A stretch of 64,000 bases of DNA from JAAXHB01 sp965221635 (GCA_965221635.1 OZ244902.1:744001-808000); one strand, 5' to 3'; numbered from the stretch's first letter, positions 56,201 to 61,406 are shown. Made by a program: numbers and translations. Notes: generated by a model from the letters alone, not told the origin.

Positions 56201-56292
56201 GCCGCCGGACGCGCCGCCACAACCACCACCGACGCCGCCAACACCCACACCACCAACACCGCCGCGATTCGCCCGCCACCAGCTGGCCGCAC
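36631..56292 (-). CDS. giant SLH-anchored modular surface protein (about 6,553 residues)
   Basis: One unbroken frame of almost 20 kb. From GTG 56292 it starts with a signal peptide (RIAAVLVVWVLAASVVVVAA). Three SLH domains follow at residues about 58-257, then a Pro/Gly linker. Next come 27 cadherin/Ig-like units (about 280-2999), typically NxAPTVANxIxDL ... VFxDxDGDTLTY ... GHGGxVSDxFxVTV. Seven large modules fill about 3000-6553. Each opens with a calcium-type DYDTDxDGLIEV, continues through DFDSDGDGDVDADDHNGAWW and GLUG-like repeats, and closes with YPVL-DFDGDG-TW-EFGDQR. SLH domains bind wall polymers; the rest should be a long Ca-stiffened fibre for adhesion or biofilm. The frame extends to TTG 56421, but that TTG is the -35 of a promoter. 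GTG 56388 (nearly leaderless) is an alternative start. No sortase motif. Confidence 0.9.
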   Translation of the reverse strand: MRPAGGGRIAAVLVVWVLAASVVVVAARPAAGVVGIPDALAPNVGGACAEALAIERTFPRFTDVDPDAVHADAIECLAWHGISVGVGDGTQFAPWDPVSRWQMALFMRRAADLIGVPAGSTADRGFVDLGGLNSTAVAAVNSMVDVGIFTGVGDNRFNPNGVVSRAQMALLLSKLLAATPGAPVRVESDGVVSLIGLDADDSFDDMDGWPESFQTAVSALFELGVARGTTGGTFAPSRGVNRAQMASFITRALDHSSLSAPPEPAPVTPGPPPGPPPGPTNAAPTVVNAIADVTARQAGVYVVGLETPGARVFTDADGDALNYEVSDNDEDDAFATITFSGLTRTITITGVAVGTVEVTVTASDPSNATGTDTFNVTVTADTNSAPTVANPLADVTARPAGVYSIPLETTGSEVFADSDGDTLSYTATSDDTTVSTVAVNAAANALTLTGVAVGSATVTVTADDGHGGTVSDEFTVTVQGAANRAPSVANAIDNLNLRARQVTTINLETTGAEVFADADGDTLSYAITNSDNTKATATLDAAAAAITVTGEAEGTTTVSVTADDGHGAFVTDTFTVTVAGLENRPPTVANAISDITARRNGTYTIALEAPGAAVFNDADGDTLTYTVTNTSDANATATLDAATATITVTGVAAGFSTVTVAASDGHGGSVSDDFVVTVGSGVNSAPTVANEISDISARPAGVYLVALEATGAAVFNDPDGDSLSYSLANTTPGTATATLDAASATVTVVGMAAGATTVTVTAADPHGATVSDSFTVTVTGATNRAPTVANAIGNVTLRPQSTHSVALEATGEAVFNDPDGDTLTYGVASSDPTKATATLDASTAMITVTAVAGGTTNVTVTATDPHGGSVTDTFAVTVTATVNSRPTVANPLLNLTARPQGVYTVPLETPGRAVFADADDDTLTYSLANTDTTKATATLNNAAATVVVTGVAAGSTSVTVTAADGHGGSVSSSFTVTVTATANNAPTIANAIADLTARPGGAYSVALEATGAAVFADADGDTLTYSITNTDPTKAVTTLNPATATITVVGAATGTTTIAVTATDPHGGTVTDTFTVTVGGAQNRAPSVANAIANLSTRPTGTYTVALEATGAAVFNDPDGDTLTYTLVNSDPTKATATLDTTTKTITVTGVAAGATTVTVTATDPHGATASDPFTVTVTTGSNRAPTVGNSISDFNARLQGVYTVALEATGASVFSDPDGDTLTYTITNSDPAKATATLSAATNTITVTGVAAGATTVTVTAADPHGASVTDSFTVTVTSTANNAPTVANRIADLAARPQGVYSVPLEADNAAVFADADGDTLTYTITNSDPAKATTTLSAATNTITVTGVAAGATTVTVTAADPHGGSVTDSFTVTVTATANNAPVVIAAVGQLTARPGGVYSVPLEAEGAAVFSDPDGDTLTYTLHNADTAKATATLDAATATITITGVAAGATTITVTASDGVGGTVDDPFTVTVEATTNRAPTVANPVTNFAARQGGVYIVALQTPGAAVFSDPDGDTLTYSLTNSDNTKATAVLNTTTASITVTGVAVGTTTVTVGAADGHGGSASTSFVVTVSPESNRAVTVANPISDLAVRPSSVYTVPLEAAGAAVFSDPDGDTLTYSLTNSDNTKATAVLNTTTASITVTGVAVGTTTVTVSATDGHGSSASDTFDVTVRSTSNAAPTVANPISDLAARVSSVYSVPLEASGAVVFNDPDGDSLIYSVSNSDTAKATVVVDSDAASLTVTGVAAGATTVTVNASDGHGGVVSDSFVVTVAEATNSAPTVANPIADLAARVSSVYQVPLQASGAAVFADADGDTLTYTVANSDASKATAVLNAATATITVTGVAAGATTVTVTASDGHGGIVSDSFVVTVRAAANAAPTVANPIADLTARRAGSYPVALEASGAAVFADSDGDTLSYSVSSSDASKATAVLDAATATITVSGVATGTSTVTVTASDGHGGSVSDDFVVTVGADANTPPTLANAIRDLSARRLGVYRVPLEASGSAVFFDADGDSLTYVMSNSDTSKATAVLNATTATITVTGVAVGTTTVAVTATDGHGGVVSDSFVVTVSADPNSAPTVANQIADLSARVAGVYSVALEASGGAVFADVDKDTFTYSVSNTDDTKATAVLNATTATITVTGVAVGATTVTVTANDGHGGSVSDAFVVTVTSDANSAPTVANQIADLTARRLGVYRVPLEASGAAVFADADGDTLTYSITNSDASKATVVLDGAVVVVTGVAAGNTTVTVTASDPHGGSVSDAFVVTVTSTSNDAPVVVNPIANLSARLAGVYVVHLEASGAEVFFDSDGDDLSYAVGNSDATKATVTLDSTANTLTITSAATGATTVTVTASDPHGGAVSNLFVVTVGSDTNRPPTVARPIADFTARPAGVYLVPLEAPGAAVFADADNDDLSYAVSNTDDTKATVSLDAATAVLTVTGVAVGDTTVSVTASDGHGGSVVDTFTVTLSGSANSAPTVANPVDDIAAVPDGKYVINLEADDKPVFTDFDGDDLSYVITNTNDAAAVATYDLAAQTVTITALVAGATTVTMTASDGLGGSVSDVFTVTVSGDANRNPGVSNAIGHIDARPLGVYTVELTNPERPVFSDPNNDPLTFSVTNSDENKAAVTLNEQTATVTITGRSQGVATVVVTANDGHGGTVADAITVTVGRDANTSPTVANPMANIAARRNGTYTVQLEPDVAAASVFIDGDGDPLTYELQNPAPVSNSASVANTTGPRATSSHAAASVSLDSKLRTLTVTARAPGVLNVTVMADDGIGGTATNTFGVRVVDVPNGAPTLVNPIADVELRGGAVHVVQLETAVEGAVFSDPDGDVFSYEVTSSNHGAAPAKLDSDAKTFTVVGLAGGTSTVTVTAFDGHGGSVVDTFTVTVNNNRPRLRNPIPDLLVPVGGTTTIRLEPTDGEHVFVDPDGDVLTYSAANSDTSVATIVLDNAARSLTVTGVTAGTATVLVHTPDGAGGINADEFTVTVSASFDYDADGDGLIEVRNLAQLNAIRWDLNGDATADDAANQADYVAAFPSAASGWGCPAAGCVGYELVADLTFDSDSDGDVDSADHNGAWWNSGAGWAPIGPTYTAAFDGNAHTITGLRVTPTRVTSGDSGGWGLFDTIGGAGSVRNLGLVDVSVQVPRNLAEVGAVAGVVNGTASHLWATGTVTAPAARSTAGGLIGELVRSGGVIPRLRDSYANVTVTAGRIAGGLVGRVSDGDVYLSYAAGSVTAAAGASGADDWMWGGLIGWVQSTNTNGVQRTYATGAVTQANTSAPSWTGGLIGRHDAGRVSQSYATGVVTGTNTANTRTGGVIGGAGTANAVVLADTYWDTNSTTQPTGSGNTTATGVTPTAKTTSELQDDTNSSVSEIGYTGIYADWNLPDWDFGSPTQYPVLISDLNRDRNPTWQEFGDQRRNQAPRVAHPLPDVRLATNQELVIDLDLPGAEVFTDGHNTNLVYTAVSADPTEVAAVISPATARLTLIRANPGDTAITVVATDPQGQTASSTFTVRDPAAIDYDTDDNALIEISSLAQFNAIRWDSDGNGQPGNVSGGAGHEALYRLAFPDAAAGMGCPQARCAGYELIIDLDFDSNGDGIIDEHDHEGMFWNAGQGWEPIGGQGSNPEPPFEAILDGNGHTISNPFMNRSASNAEESYGLFSVGTAQEIRHLGVVNADFTIHDASNVSRDAHVGVLIGEMRGGILRNSYTTGTLTVTMDPRSELFPTVGGMVGSVGSRGAVIENSYSTVSVTAPMSAGGLVGSTSAQADLAIRRSYAAGAVSGNAHRTPGVSDIRCRCFGGFMVDLGSSSGVSVVESTYSAGPVRSYDAPRFWAAGFIRYIQASEIKYSYSTSLVRSNTSDSRVSGMIANSWQSSVTASYWDTFASGVSTSAVGVGKIPPQLQSDTQEMVNATHYAGIYKDWPREDWDFGSLTDYPVLVVDFDGDGLASWQEFGVQRGNFVPIVQNRLHNVEIAPDGTLSVDASRVFYDRNGHAPTLTVASSDPTVATATLASGSVSVVGVAVGSTVVTVTATDPGGLSAFEAFKVTVVPGTDYDTDDDGLIEVSSLVQLNAIRWDLNGDGAADSPETATDFGLAFVDAREGMGCPSTGCTGYELTTDLRFDSDGDSDVDRADHGGLFWNAGEGWQPIGGVYDAVFDGNGHTISGLLIDVELGDTGNFGLFASLGGSGVLRGVGLVDVSVNVEIADARVGALLGSGRGEVERTFASGEVTATGLQAYVGGLVGELLRSDNASIEDSFSTVAVKGQHRAGGLIGFTDRVTMDRVYSLGSVEQVDATEGSDRIFGGLAGYASGLTLEFAYSSAAVRSPGRSVDHGGGLVGRTNHGAIHEGYASGSVSGDGSDAALGGLIGSSTTSVQRADADVYWDSQTTGQSTSARGGTARNTSQLQTDTNATVGSSGYSGIYSTWDADAWDFGTSSQYPVLVADFDGDGTATWAEFGDQRGDQAPVVANPLADVSLSAGYTWRAGLQTPGAEAFTDAFNTNLTFTATSDDTSVATLSIDTARSEVLVRAVAAGSASVTVTATDPDGLSASDVFVVTVVAGTDHDTDNDGLIEVSNLAQLSAMRWDLDGDGSADTATGQAGYLAAFAASSGAGGCPSAGCSGYELTADLSFDSDDDGDTDADDHSGAWWNGGAGWEPIGGFFDATFDGNGHKITGLFVDRRLPEADIGLFAGLGASGVIRGVSLVDADVVSRGRLSTVGGLVGLSRGNMSRVSVTGRVIGAGAGSFVGGVVGQFRPLGSVHPSIEVAYSVAEVFGWGRVGGLVGDMGYAALRRSYSTGPVNGQANTDARVVVVGGAVGYAGDSTVVSQVYASGPVLGAPLGEVHVGGLVGRAHKATSTQALATGAVFGSAPGARVGGAQGSQTGASPEVTVNASVYWDTQAVGLETSVGGGTPAVTSTLRSPTNTTVAAEGYEGTYSAWDNAAWDFGSSVQYPALVADFNGDGTASWAEFGDQRPDVTPQVWVPVPERILGLGELWNLDLDDHFLDRNGDTLSYTVTSTTAAGLSVAHSGDVVSIKATTTGATVDVTVTAADPGGKSVTDTFTVTVGDQPAYDTDADGLIEITRVSQLNAIRYDLDGNGKADDAAWAGEHALAFTNGVEGLGCPLSGCVGYELEADLHFDANSDHRVDSDDHSGRYWNNGAGWSPIGGTYTAAFNGNGHEITGLTINAGSSATGTGWGLFATLGPTASVRRLGLVDVAINVGVANANIGTIAGVANGVVSHSWASGEITSSALATLGGLVGTLQTTDTTAGARIAGSFASVEVSGAGVGGGLAGRVIGGEIVDSYSTGEVTTTTGVTGGEWTQGGVAGFVNNSARLTRVYSKASVSEGTGASLSWTGGLVGRLDGSRAAQSFTAGAVTGTNTAGFATGAVAGSVRPSADDTAGVIAADVYWDTTRSNQTSGVGIDAGDQAKPVAKTTAELQADTNAMVNQADYSGIYADWHLPMWDFGTGSQYPALKTDFDGDGTPTWQEFGDQRSNRAPTVANPIPDQEILASRSWALNLEQSGAEVFVDEFNTELTYSATTSDSSVVTATVDMDTRTLRVFHNKRGTATVTVTATDPDGLSVSDTFAVTDRVAVDYDSDDDGLVEISTLAQLDAIRYDLDASGYSDTGSGGGRTRLYRERHEAAFVGAPSGLGCVSSSCLGYELVADLDFDSDGDGDVDADDHNGAWWNDGAGWEPIGRHNLGGGYKGIFEGNGHTISNLYINTGTSDTGRNYGLFEQVLPQDDRRDAAIRNINLENVNITVNSAQTTAGGLAGRLDGGATIERSSVTGTITGTAAPATATSPVGVTVGGLVGRISDGTITDSYSTADVVGTNEVGGLAGDANNTRVLRSYATGDVAANGARLVFAGGLLGSLSMSTLPAANNPSVVDSYAWGTVNDNDIAAVAVGALIGYSASARIARSYALGEITASAIAYSGGLLGYTAVGFNLETVFDHAYWDTQTTRTATTAGNGTGLTTDAMRANAATGGGPYQHWSATTWDHGTDVQYPVLKVDFNGDGTATWEEFGDQRAKKAPVVRDPWPDITLATDQLYQDDPVGYFHDHNGNLIGYQAVTSDPSVATTNTTRTADGETALLVKAHRPGSAVITVTATDSHGLWAGDTFEVTVTNQTAYDTDNDGLIEVSSLVQLNALRWDANGDGLSDSGANTTSYAEAFPGHAVGMGCPDGECRGYELVADLDFDSNNDNQITNVDHDGAWWNNGAGWQPIGTYRAVLEGNNHTISNLFINQATGTSGNWGLFARLGPGARVEHLNLHDANITVARNLANVGTLAGMNNAAIAHVGVTATINTGTSLATVGGVAGVHRTMPNTTPASIIAAYARATITNNHTAGGLVGEANSAIISTSYANVTLAAPTGAGATTWGGLVGKTTGTTIINNTYTTGTLTAPAVTGTTTGGVIGHQSGTTLTLTYTTTTITGATNTAATPTGAITGTAQNDGTTNPSITGTVHYTSNTHPGVGSTTHAASTKPTHRAITVLQYHTNDTPTTPAHTFHTWNPNLWDHGATTQTPALKTDHNNDNTPTWQEFGTQRP
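47295..55455 (-). repeat. 27 tandem ~300-bp cadherin/Ig-like units
   Basis: Units are 100 codons in almost every case and run head to tail; I counted 27 by the NxAPTVAN start. One unit (the 25th) carries an insertion of about 20 codons. Adjacent units can be nearly identical in DNA: 52201-52340 versus 52501-52640 differ at one base, and 51317-51464 versus 51617-51764 at two. Confidence 0.88.
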
Positions 56293-56392
56293 GCCACGAG
56301 TTGGCCCCCCGACAGTGGCCGTGGCCGGGCGCGCACCAGCGGTGCGTGACCGCCCGGGGCGCCCAAAATCAGTCCAGAACCGCAACACGAAT

Positions 56393-56421
56393 ATTGTACC
56401 TACCACAACAACAGCGGTCAA
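56393..56421 (-). promoter_or_regulatory. promoter of the giant surface-protein gene
   Basis: On the minus strand TTGACC (56421-56416), a 17-bp spacer and TACAAT (56398-56393). These are near-consensus sigma70-type elements. They imply transcription from about 56386 and rule out TTG 56421 as the start codon. Confidence 0.75.
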
Positions 56422-56504
56422 AACAAACCCTGCGGATGCGGCTCAATCCTGAGGCAAAAAGGCGCCCGCAGGCGCAACAGCGACAGCGCCGAATCAAGCG
56501 GCAA

Positions 56505-56546
56505 ATCCCGAGGAGGGCACCCGCTTGGTGGCACCCTCCCCGGGAT
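56505..56546 (-). terminator. hairpin between the two SLH genes
   Basis: ATCCCGAGGAGGG (56505-56517) pairs with CCCTCCCCGGGAT (56534-56546), 12 of 13 positions. It lies after the upstream SLH gene and before the giant gene's promoter, inside the 314-bp gap that otherwise shows no gene. No T tract. Confidence 0.55.
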
Positions 56547-56735
56547 CGTTCACAGGGAGGAGGTCAGACGCGTCCGGGAGGCGGCTGGGAATGACTCGCT
56601 GTTGCCGGGCATGAGCCAGAGGCCCCTGGCGGTGTTCATTCGGCACTGAACCGGGCAGGTCAACGCATGTGCCCAGGGCCGGAACCGCAAGGCGCAAGCC
56701 GTCCGGTCAAGCCGTTCGGCTGACCCGGGTGTGGC

Positions 56736-58106
56736 CTAGAAGGAGATCACCAGCGTCCAGGCACGCATGCCGAACGCTCCCGGCTCCCAGTTGATGATGC
56801 CTCGCTTGGGCGGGCGGTTCCGAGGCGAGAACAAGTTGTCCCGCAGGGCTCTCTCAAAGCCGGCCATGTCGGTGACCCTGGGGCCGCTGCCCTGGGATGC
56901 GTCGCGAACGGTGAAGGTGTCGGTCAGCGAGTAGGTGGCCACCCACGGGGGCGTTTCCGGGCTGTCCTTCTGGATCACCAGACTGTCGTTGGCGATGTCG
57001 GCCCACCGCAGGAATGCCGCACCGCTCTCGGACGGAAGCCCGGCGCGGCCCCAGTACATCGTCACCGCAGTGGCGCCACCTCCGGCAACCGTGAGCCTCA
57101 CGATCTGCTTGAGGGGAGCAGCATCCGCGGGCCTGGTGAGGTACACCATGCCCCTTCCGAGGGTGTCGGTGAACACGTCACCGCGGATCCCGGCATTCTC
57201 GCCTGCGGTGACCAGGCCGTCATCGGGGGCGAAGCCCACCATCACCCGGCGCGACGCCACAGGCACGCCCGGGCGCTCCTGGGACACAACCGGCAAGCCC
57301 ACCACCGCCGGAACTCCGCCCAGCGCGGCATATGCAATGCCTTGCACCTCCACCTCCAAAGTAGAGGCGGGCGAGTAGCGAATGCCGGTGTGGGCGAGCG
57401 CCCTGGCGATGAATGCAGCCATTTGCGCCCTGGTCACCGGCTGCTCGGGTTCGAAGCGCGTGGCCGTCACCCCATGGGCGACCTCCAGGGAGGCCAAGCC
57501 GTCCACGGCTCGGCGAATGTGGTTGGGTTGCTCGTTGAGGTCGGTGAAGCGCGACACCGGCGCCAGCCGGTTGTTTACCCGCACCCGATCGGCGCGACTT
57601 GGCCAGTCCACGCGTTCGGATGCGTGATGAAGGAACGCCACCACGATGTCGGCCATCTCCGCGCGGGTGACGACCCGATCCGGGCCGAAATTGTCCGACG
57701 ACTCGGCCCGCACCACCGGTGGCGACATTCGGGCCAGTTGTTCCATGTTGCCTCTCAGATCTTGGCGCCAGCCAACAAGGTCGGCAAAGCCCTGCTCGGT
57801 CGCGGGCGGGTGGGCCAGGACGACGCCGGCGGATCGCAAGGCGCGTTTCATGAACGTGGCCATCTGAGCGTGGCTGATTTCGGCTTCCGGCGCGAAACGC
57901 CCGTCACCGAAGCCCTCTGCAATGCCGTGATGGGCCAGGCACCTCACCGCGTCTGCGTGAACACCGCCGGCGCCCACGTCTGTGAACACGGCGGTGCCAC
58001 CCATGGTTGGCGAACATGCCCGGTTGGGGGTTTGAGCGGACGCGCCCGTTGAGGCAGCCAAAAGGCTCCCGGCAACAGCAATCGCCGCAAACAGAGATCG
58101 AATCAT
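56736..58106 (-). CDS. secreted SLH-domain protein
   Basis: 456 residues. Signal peptide at the N terminus (IRSLFAAIAVAGSLLAASTG, cleavage after ASA). Three SLH domains follow (VFTDVGAGGVHADAVRCLAH; a middle repeat with VVTRAEMADIVVAFL; FEPEQPVTRAQMAAFIARAL). The remaining 180 residues form a domain of unknown function with aromatic/Gly strands, ending WTLVISF. AAAGGAG precedes ATG 58106 at the ideal spacing. The SLH repeats resemble those of the giant protein next door, so both should attach to the same wall polymer. Confidence 0.87.
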   Translation of the reverse strand: MIRSLFAAIAVAGSLLAASTGASAQTPNRACSPTMGGTAVFTDVGAGGVHADAVRCLAHHGIAEGFGDGRFAPEAEISHAQMATFMKRALRSAGVVLAHPPATEQGFADLVGWRQDLRGNMEQLARMSPPVVRAESSDNFGPDRVVTRAEMADIVVAFLHHASERVDWPSRADRVRVNNRLAPVSRFTDLNEQPNHIRRAVDGLASLEVAHGVTATRFEPEQPVTRAQMAAFIARALAHTGIRYSPASTLEVEVQGIAYAALGGVPAVVGLPVVSQERPGVPVASRRVMVGFAPDDGLVTAGENAGIRGDVFTDTLGRGMVYLTRPADAAPLKQIVRLTVAGGGATAVTMYWGRAGLPSESGAAFLRWADIANDSLVIQKDSPETPPWVATYSLTDTFTVRDASQGSGPRVTDMAGFERALRDNLFSPRNRPPKRGIINWEPGAFGMRAWTLVISF

Positions 58107-58410
58107 ATCGACTCCTTTATTTATATTTGGGGGTTGTTCCGAGTATTCTAGGGGCGTGTCTCGGGAATCCAAACATTCGTCAGACGCTGGACGTGGCCGA
58201 CACCGAGTCCTGCGCGAGCCGTGTGCGGCTCTCGGAAGTGCTCAGAGGTAGGGCGCCACGACGGTTGCCGCGGAGCACACACCCAACACGATGCCGACCG
58301 ACAAGTAGGCGACAAGTAGCGGCGAGGGCGGCGCCGGGCGCGCAGAGAGTGCCCGGGCGAGGTCGACTCAGTAAAGGGTGTCCACCGCGGGGCGTGCCCG
58401 GGGCCCGGGC
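58107..58410. other. 304-bp intergenic region
   Basis: It holds the promoter and A/T-rich leader of the SLH gene near 58107-58175. The rest (58180-58410) shows no gene or hairpin that I would defend. Confidence 0.5.
58145..58172 (-). promoter_or_regulatory. promoter of the SLH-domain gene
   Basis: On the minus strand TTGGAT (58172-58167), a 16-bp spacer and TAGAAT (58150-58145). It is followed by an A/T-rich leader of about 35 nt that contains the AAAGGAG ribosome-binding site. Confidence 0.5.
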
Positions 58411-59748
58411 TTACGCGGGTGCGCGGCGCCCCGTGGGTGTGAACTTGGCGGGGAGGTGCTTGATTCCGTGAATGAACGACGAGGACAGCAGCTCGGGCTC
58501 GCCCACGGCGCGGATGTCGCCGAGGCGGTTGAACAGCTCCCTGTACATCACCAGGATCTCGCGTCGGGCCAGGTGCGCGCCCAAACAGAAATGCGGGCCG
58601 GGGCCGCCGAACCCGATGTGCGGATTGGGATGGCGGGTCACGTCGAACTTGTACGGATCGTCGAACACGGACTCGTCGCGGTTGGCGGCCAGGTAACACA
58701 TCAGCACCTTGTCGCCCTCTGCGAGGGGTTGGCCCTCCAGCACGGTGTCGGTGGTGACCGTGCGGCGCATGTATGTGACCGGGCTGGCCAGGCGCACGAT
58801 CTCCTCCACTGCGGAGGGCCCGACCCCCTCGAAGTCCTGCGCCCACTTGTGGTGCTGATCGGGGTTCTCGGTGAGATACACCAGGCCCCAGCTGATGGCG
58901 TTGCGGGTGGTCTCGTTACCGGCCACCACCAGCAGCACGAAGAAGCTGGCGATCTCCGCGGGGGTGAGCCGCTCGCCGTCAAGCTCGGCGTTCACCAGCA
59001 CGCTGGTGAGATCATCGGAGTTGGTGCCGCGCTTGGCCTCCGACACCTCCTTCATCAGCGTGGCCAGCGCCTCGCCCGCCATCAGCATGGCGGTGAGCAG
59101 GTCGACGCCCTCGGTTTGGTACTCGGGGTCGCTGGAGCCCAGGATGATGTTGGATTGGTCGAACACGAAGTCGTGCTGCGAATCGGGGATGCCCATCAGG
59201 TCGCACACGATCTTCAGCGGCAGGCGCGCCGCCACGTCCACCACGAAGTCGCACTCGCCGCGCTCGCACACCTCGTCCACGATCATCGCCGCCTGGGCCT
59301 GCACCGAGTGTTCGAGCTTGGCCAGCATGCGGGGTGTGAAACCTGCCGACACGAGTCGTCTCATGCGAGCGTGGCGGGGGTCGTCCATGGAGATCATGGA
59401 CAGGAAGTACTCGTTGAACTCCGGGGGCGAGTCAAGGATCGTGATGCCCGAAGCCGACGAGAAGATCTTGGGGGTGCGAGACATCTCCATGATCGGCGCC
59501 TGGCGCGTGGCCACCCACGCCCCGGGCCCTTGCGGAAGGGTGATCTCCGGTGGCGGGGCCTGCTCCTCGAAGAAGATCATCGGACGGGATCGCAAGTCTG
59601 CGAGATCGGCCTCAACCTCCGCGGCCGGGCGGGTCCAGAACCACGGATAGATCGGGTTCTCGCCGGTGTAACCGTTCGAGTCGGCCGACGGCTGCCCAGT
59701 GGACGCGTGCGCCGGGCCCGGCGCGGTTTGGGAATCGGTGATGCTCAT
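58411..59748 (-). CDS. cytochrome P450
   Basis: 445 residues. The I-helix motif is VVAGNETTRN, the ExxR is EEIVR, and the heme loop is GFGGPGPHFCLGAHLAR with the Cys ligand. Length and motifs suit soluble bacterial P450s of the CYP125/CYP142/CYP124-like lipid- and steroid-oxidising group, but the subfamily is a guess. It needs ferredoxin and a reductase, neither of which is nearby. AGGGGG precedes ATG 59748. The sulfotransferase-like gene is divergent. Confidence 0.92.
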   Translation of the reverse strand: MSITDSQTAPGPAHASTGQPSADSNGYTGENPIYPWFWTRPAAEVEADLADLRSRPMIFFEEQAPPPEITLPQGPGAWVATRQAPIMEMSRTPKIFSSASGITILDSPPEFNEYFLSMISMDDPRHARMRRLVSAGFTPRMLAKLEHSVQAQAAMIVDEVCERGECDFVVDVAARLPLKIVCDLMGIPDSQHDFVFDQSNIILGSSDPEYQTEGVDLLTAMLMAGEALATLMKEVSEAKRGTNSDDLTSVLVNAELDGERLTPAEIASFFVLLVVAGNETTRNAISWGLVYLTENPDQHHKWAQDFEGVGPSAVEEIVRLASPVTYMRRTVTTDTVLEGQPLAEGDKVLMCYLAANRDESVFDDPYKFDVTRHPNPHIGFGGPGPHFCLGAHLARREILVMYRELFNRLGDIRAVGEPELLSSSFIHGIKHLPAKFTPTGRRAPA

Positions 59749-59966
59749 GTGGCCCCCTGCAAACGCCTGAGTGTGGGCATGGGGCGCCTCGCCGTGGCAG
59801 AGCCGACGAACCACCTCGCGCCGTCGCCTGCGTCGAACCTACCAAAGGCGCCATTGCCTGTGGGCAACAACGGTGCCAACCTCAGGGTCACAACAGGCCC
59901 TCTCACGCAGCGACCACCTGGCGCCAGACCCCCCACGCGAAGGCCCCCAAACGAAGGATCAGCACA

Positions 59967-61289
59967 ATGAATCCACATAACAGGGACACAAGCAACACAG
60001 ACTCACTCAGCGGCCTTTACACCAGGCCCAGCTGGGTTCAGCGCCTCAACCGGTTCGGCCCGGCGGTTGGCGATGCTGGGTTGATCGCGCCGCTTGACGC
60101 GGACGAGCTGCTCAAGGCGGCCCGAGCATCCACGGGCATCCACGATGCACAGTTCGGCGACGTGAGCTGGATGGAGACGTTTCGCCGACGCGTGGATTCG
60201 ATCAACACCGAGGCGCAGCCCAACCTTGTGGGACGTGTGCTCGCACGGGCCGAGATCCTGCGAATGCTGCAAACCGTGCTGAAGCTTCGGGCCTTGTGGG
60301 CGACGGAGCCTCAAATCCTGACAGCCCCGGTGCCCAAGCCGATCTTCGTGGTGGGCGCACCCCGCACGGGCACCACCATCTTGTTGGAGCTGCTGGCGCT
60401 CGACCCGCAAATGCGTGCGCCGATCGCGTTCGAGGCGCACCATCCGCTGCCGTTGGACCCCGACGCTGATCCTGATGGGGACCGGGCCCAACGCCAACGA
60501 CTCGCCGAGGCGGAGCAGGAACTGTGGGCCGACATCCAGCCGGAGATGATGACCGTTCACGAGATGCGCAGCGATCTGCCCTGTGAGTGCGTTCACTTCA
60601 TGGCCCACGACTTCGCGGCGGGCTACTGGAGCATGCAGTACCGCTCAAACGAGTTCTCGGCCTGGGCGGCCACCCAAGATGGCCTCGTGGCCCGCACCTA
60701 CCGCTGGCACCGCCAATTCCTGCAAACCCTGCAGCACGCCGACGCCTTGCGGCGCGAGCCCCCAGACGGCGAGCCCCGTCAGTGGCTGCTCAAGACGCCC
60801 GGGCACCTGCTGACCATGGCGGAACTCTTCGCCGAGTACCCCGACGCCCGCATCGTTCACACACACCGTGATCCGCTCAAGTTCGTGGCCTCGGCCGCGA
60901 GCACCACCACCATCCTGCGGTGGTTGCGCAGCGACAACGTGAATCCCGCCGAGCAGGGCGCGATCATCCATCACGGCTTCCGGGCAATGCTCGAAGCGGT
61001 GATCGACTTGCGAGCCGCAAACGAAGTGCCCCAAGAGCAGTTCTTCGACAGCCACTATCGCAACCTGATGGCAGACCCGGTGGCGGCGATCCGCGCCATC
61101 TACGACCACTTCCACATGCATTGGCCCACCGGGCACGCAGACCGCATCAGCGGCTACTTGAGAGACAAGCCGAAGGGCAAGTTCGGCGCTCACCGGTACG
61201 AGTTCTCCGACTTCGGCCTCGATCCCGAAACGGTGAGGGCCGACTACCAGCGCTACGTGGCGCACTACGGCGTACAACCCGAAACCTGA
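59967..61289 (+). CDS. sulfotransferase family protein
   Basis: 440 residues. The 5'-phosphosulfate loop reads IFVVGAPRTGTTILLELLAL, and the 3'-phosphate-binding segment is ARIVHTHRDPLKFVASAAS; a Lys-containing LLKTPGHLL lies between. This is the Sulfotransfer_3-like family of Actinobacteria, which moves sulfate from PAPS to lipids, glycans or small molecules. The acceptor is unknown. The neighbouring P450 suggests a lipid or sterol, but that is only inference. Confidence 0.85.
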   Translation: MNPHNRDTSNTDSLSGLYTRPSWVQRLNRFGPAVGDAGLIAPLDADELLKAARASTGIHDAQFGDVSWMETFRRRVDSINTEAQPNLVGRVLARAEILRMLQTVLKLRALWATEPQILTAPVPKPIFVVGAPRTGTTILLELLALDPQMRAPIAFEAHHPLPLDPDADPDGDRAQRQRLAEAEQELWADIQPEMMTVHEMRSDLPCECVHFMAHDFAAGYWSMQYRSNEFSAWAATQDGLVARTYRWHRQFLQTLQHADALRREPPDGEPRQWLLKTPGHLLTMAELFAEYPDARIVHTHRDPLKFVASAASTTTILRWLRSDNVNPAEQGAIIHHGFRAMLEAVIDLRAANEVPQEQFFDSHYRNLMADPVAAIRAIYDHFHMHWPTGHADRISGYLRDKPKGKFGAHRYEFSDFGLDPETVRADYQRYVAHYGVQPET

Positions 61290-61406
61290 GCCCTCCGCCA
61301 CAAGCAGCGCACCACGACCTGCGGCGCAGAGCAAGCAGCGAAAACCTGGCGAGCGCAACCAACAGAGGCCCCGGGCCTTGCAATATGCGCCCGAGGCCTC
61401 CGGTTG

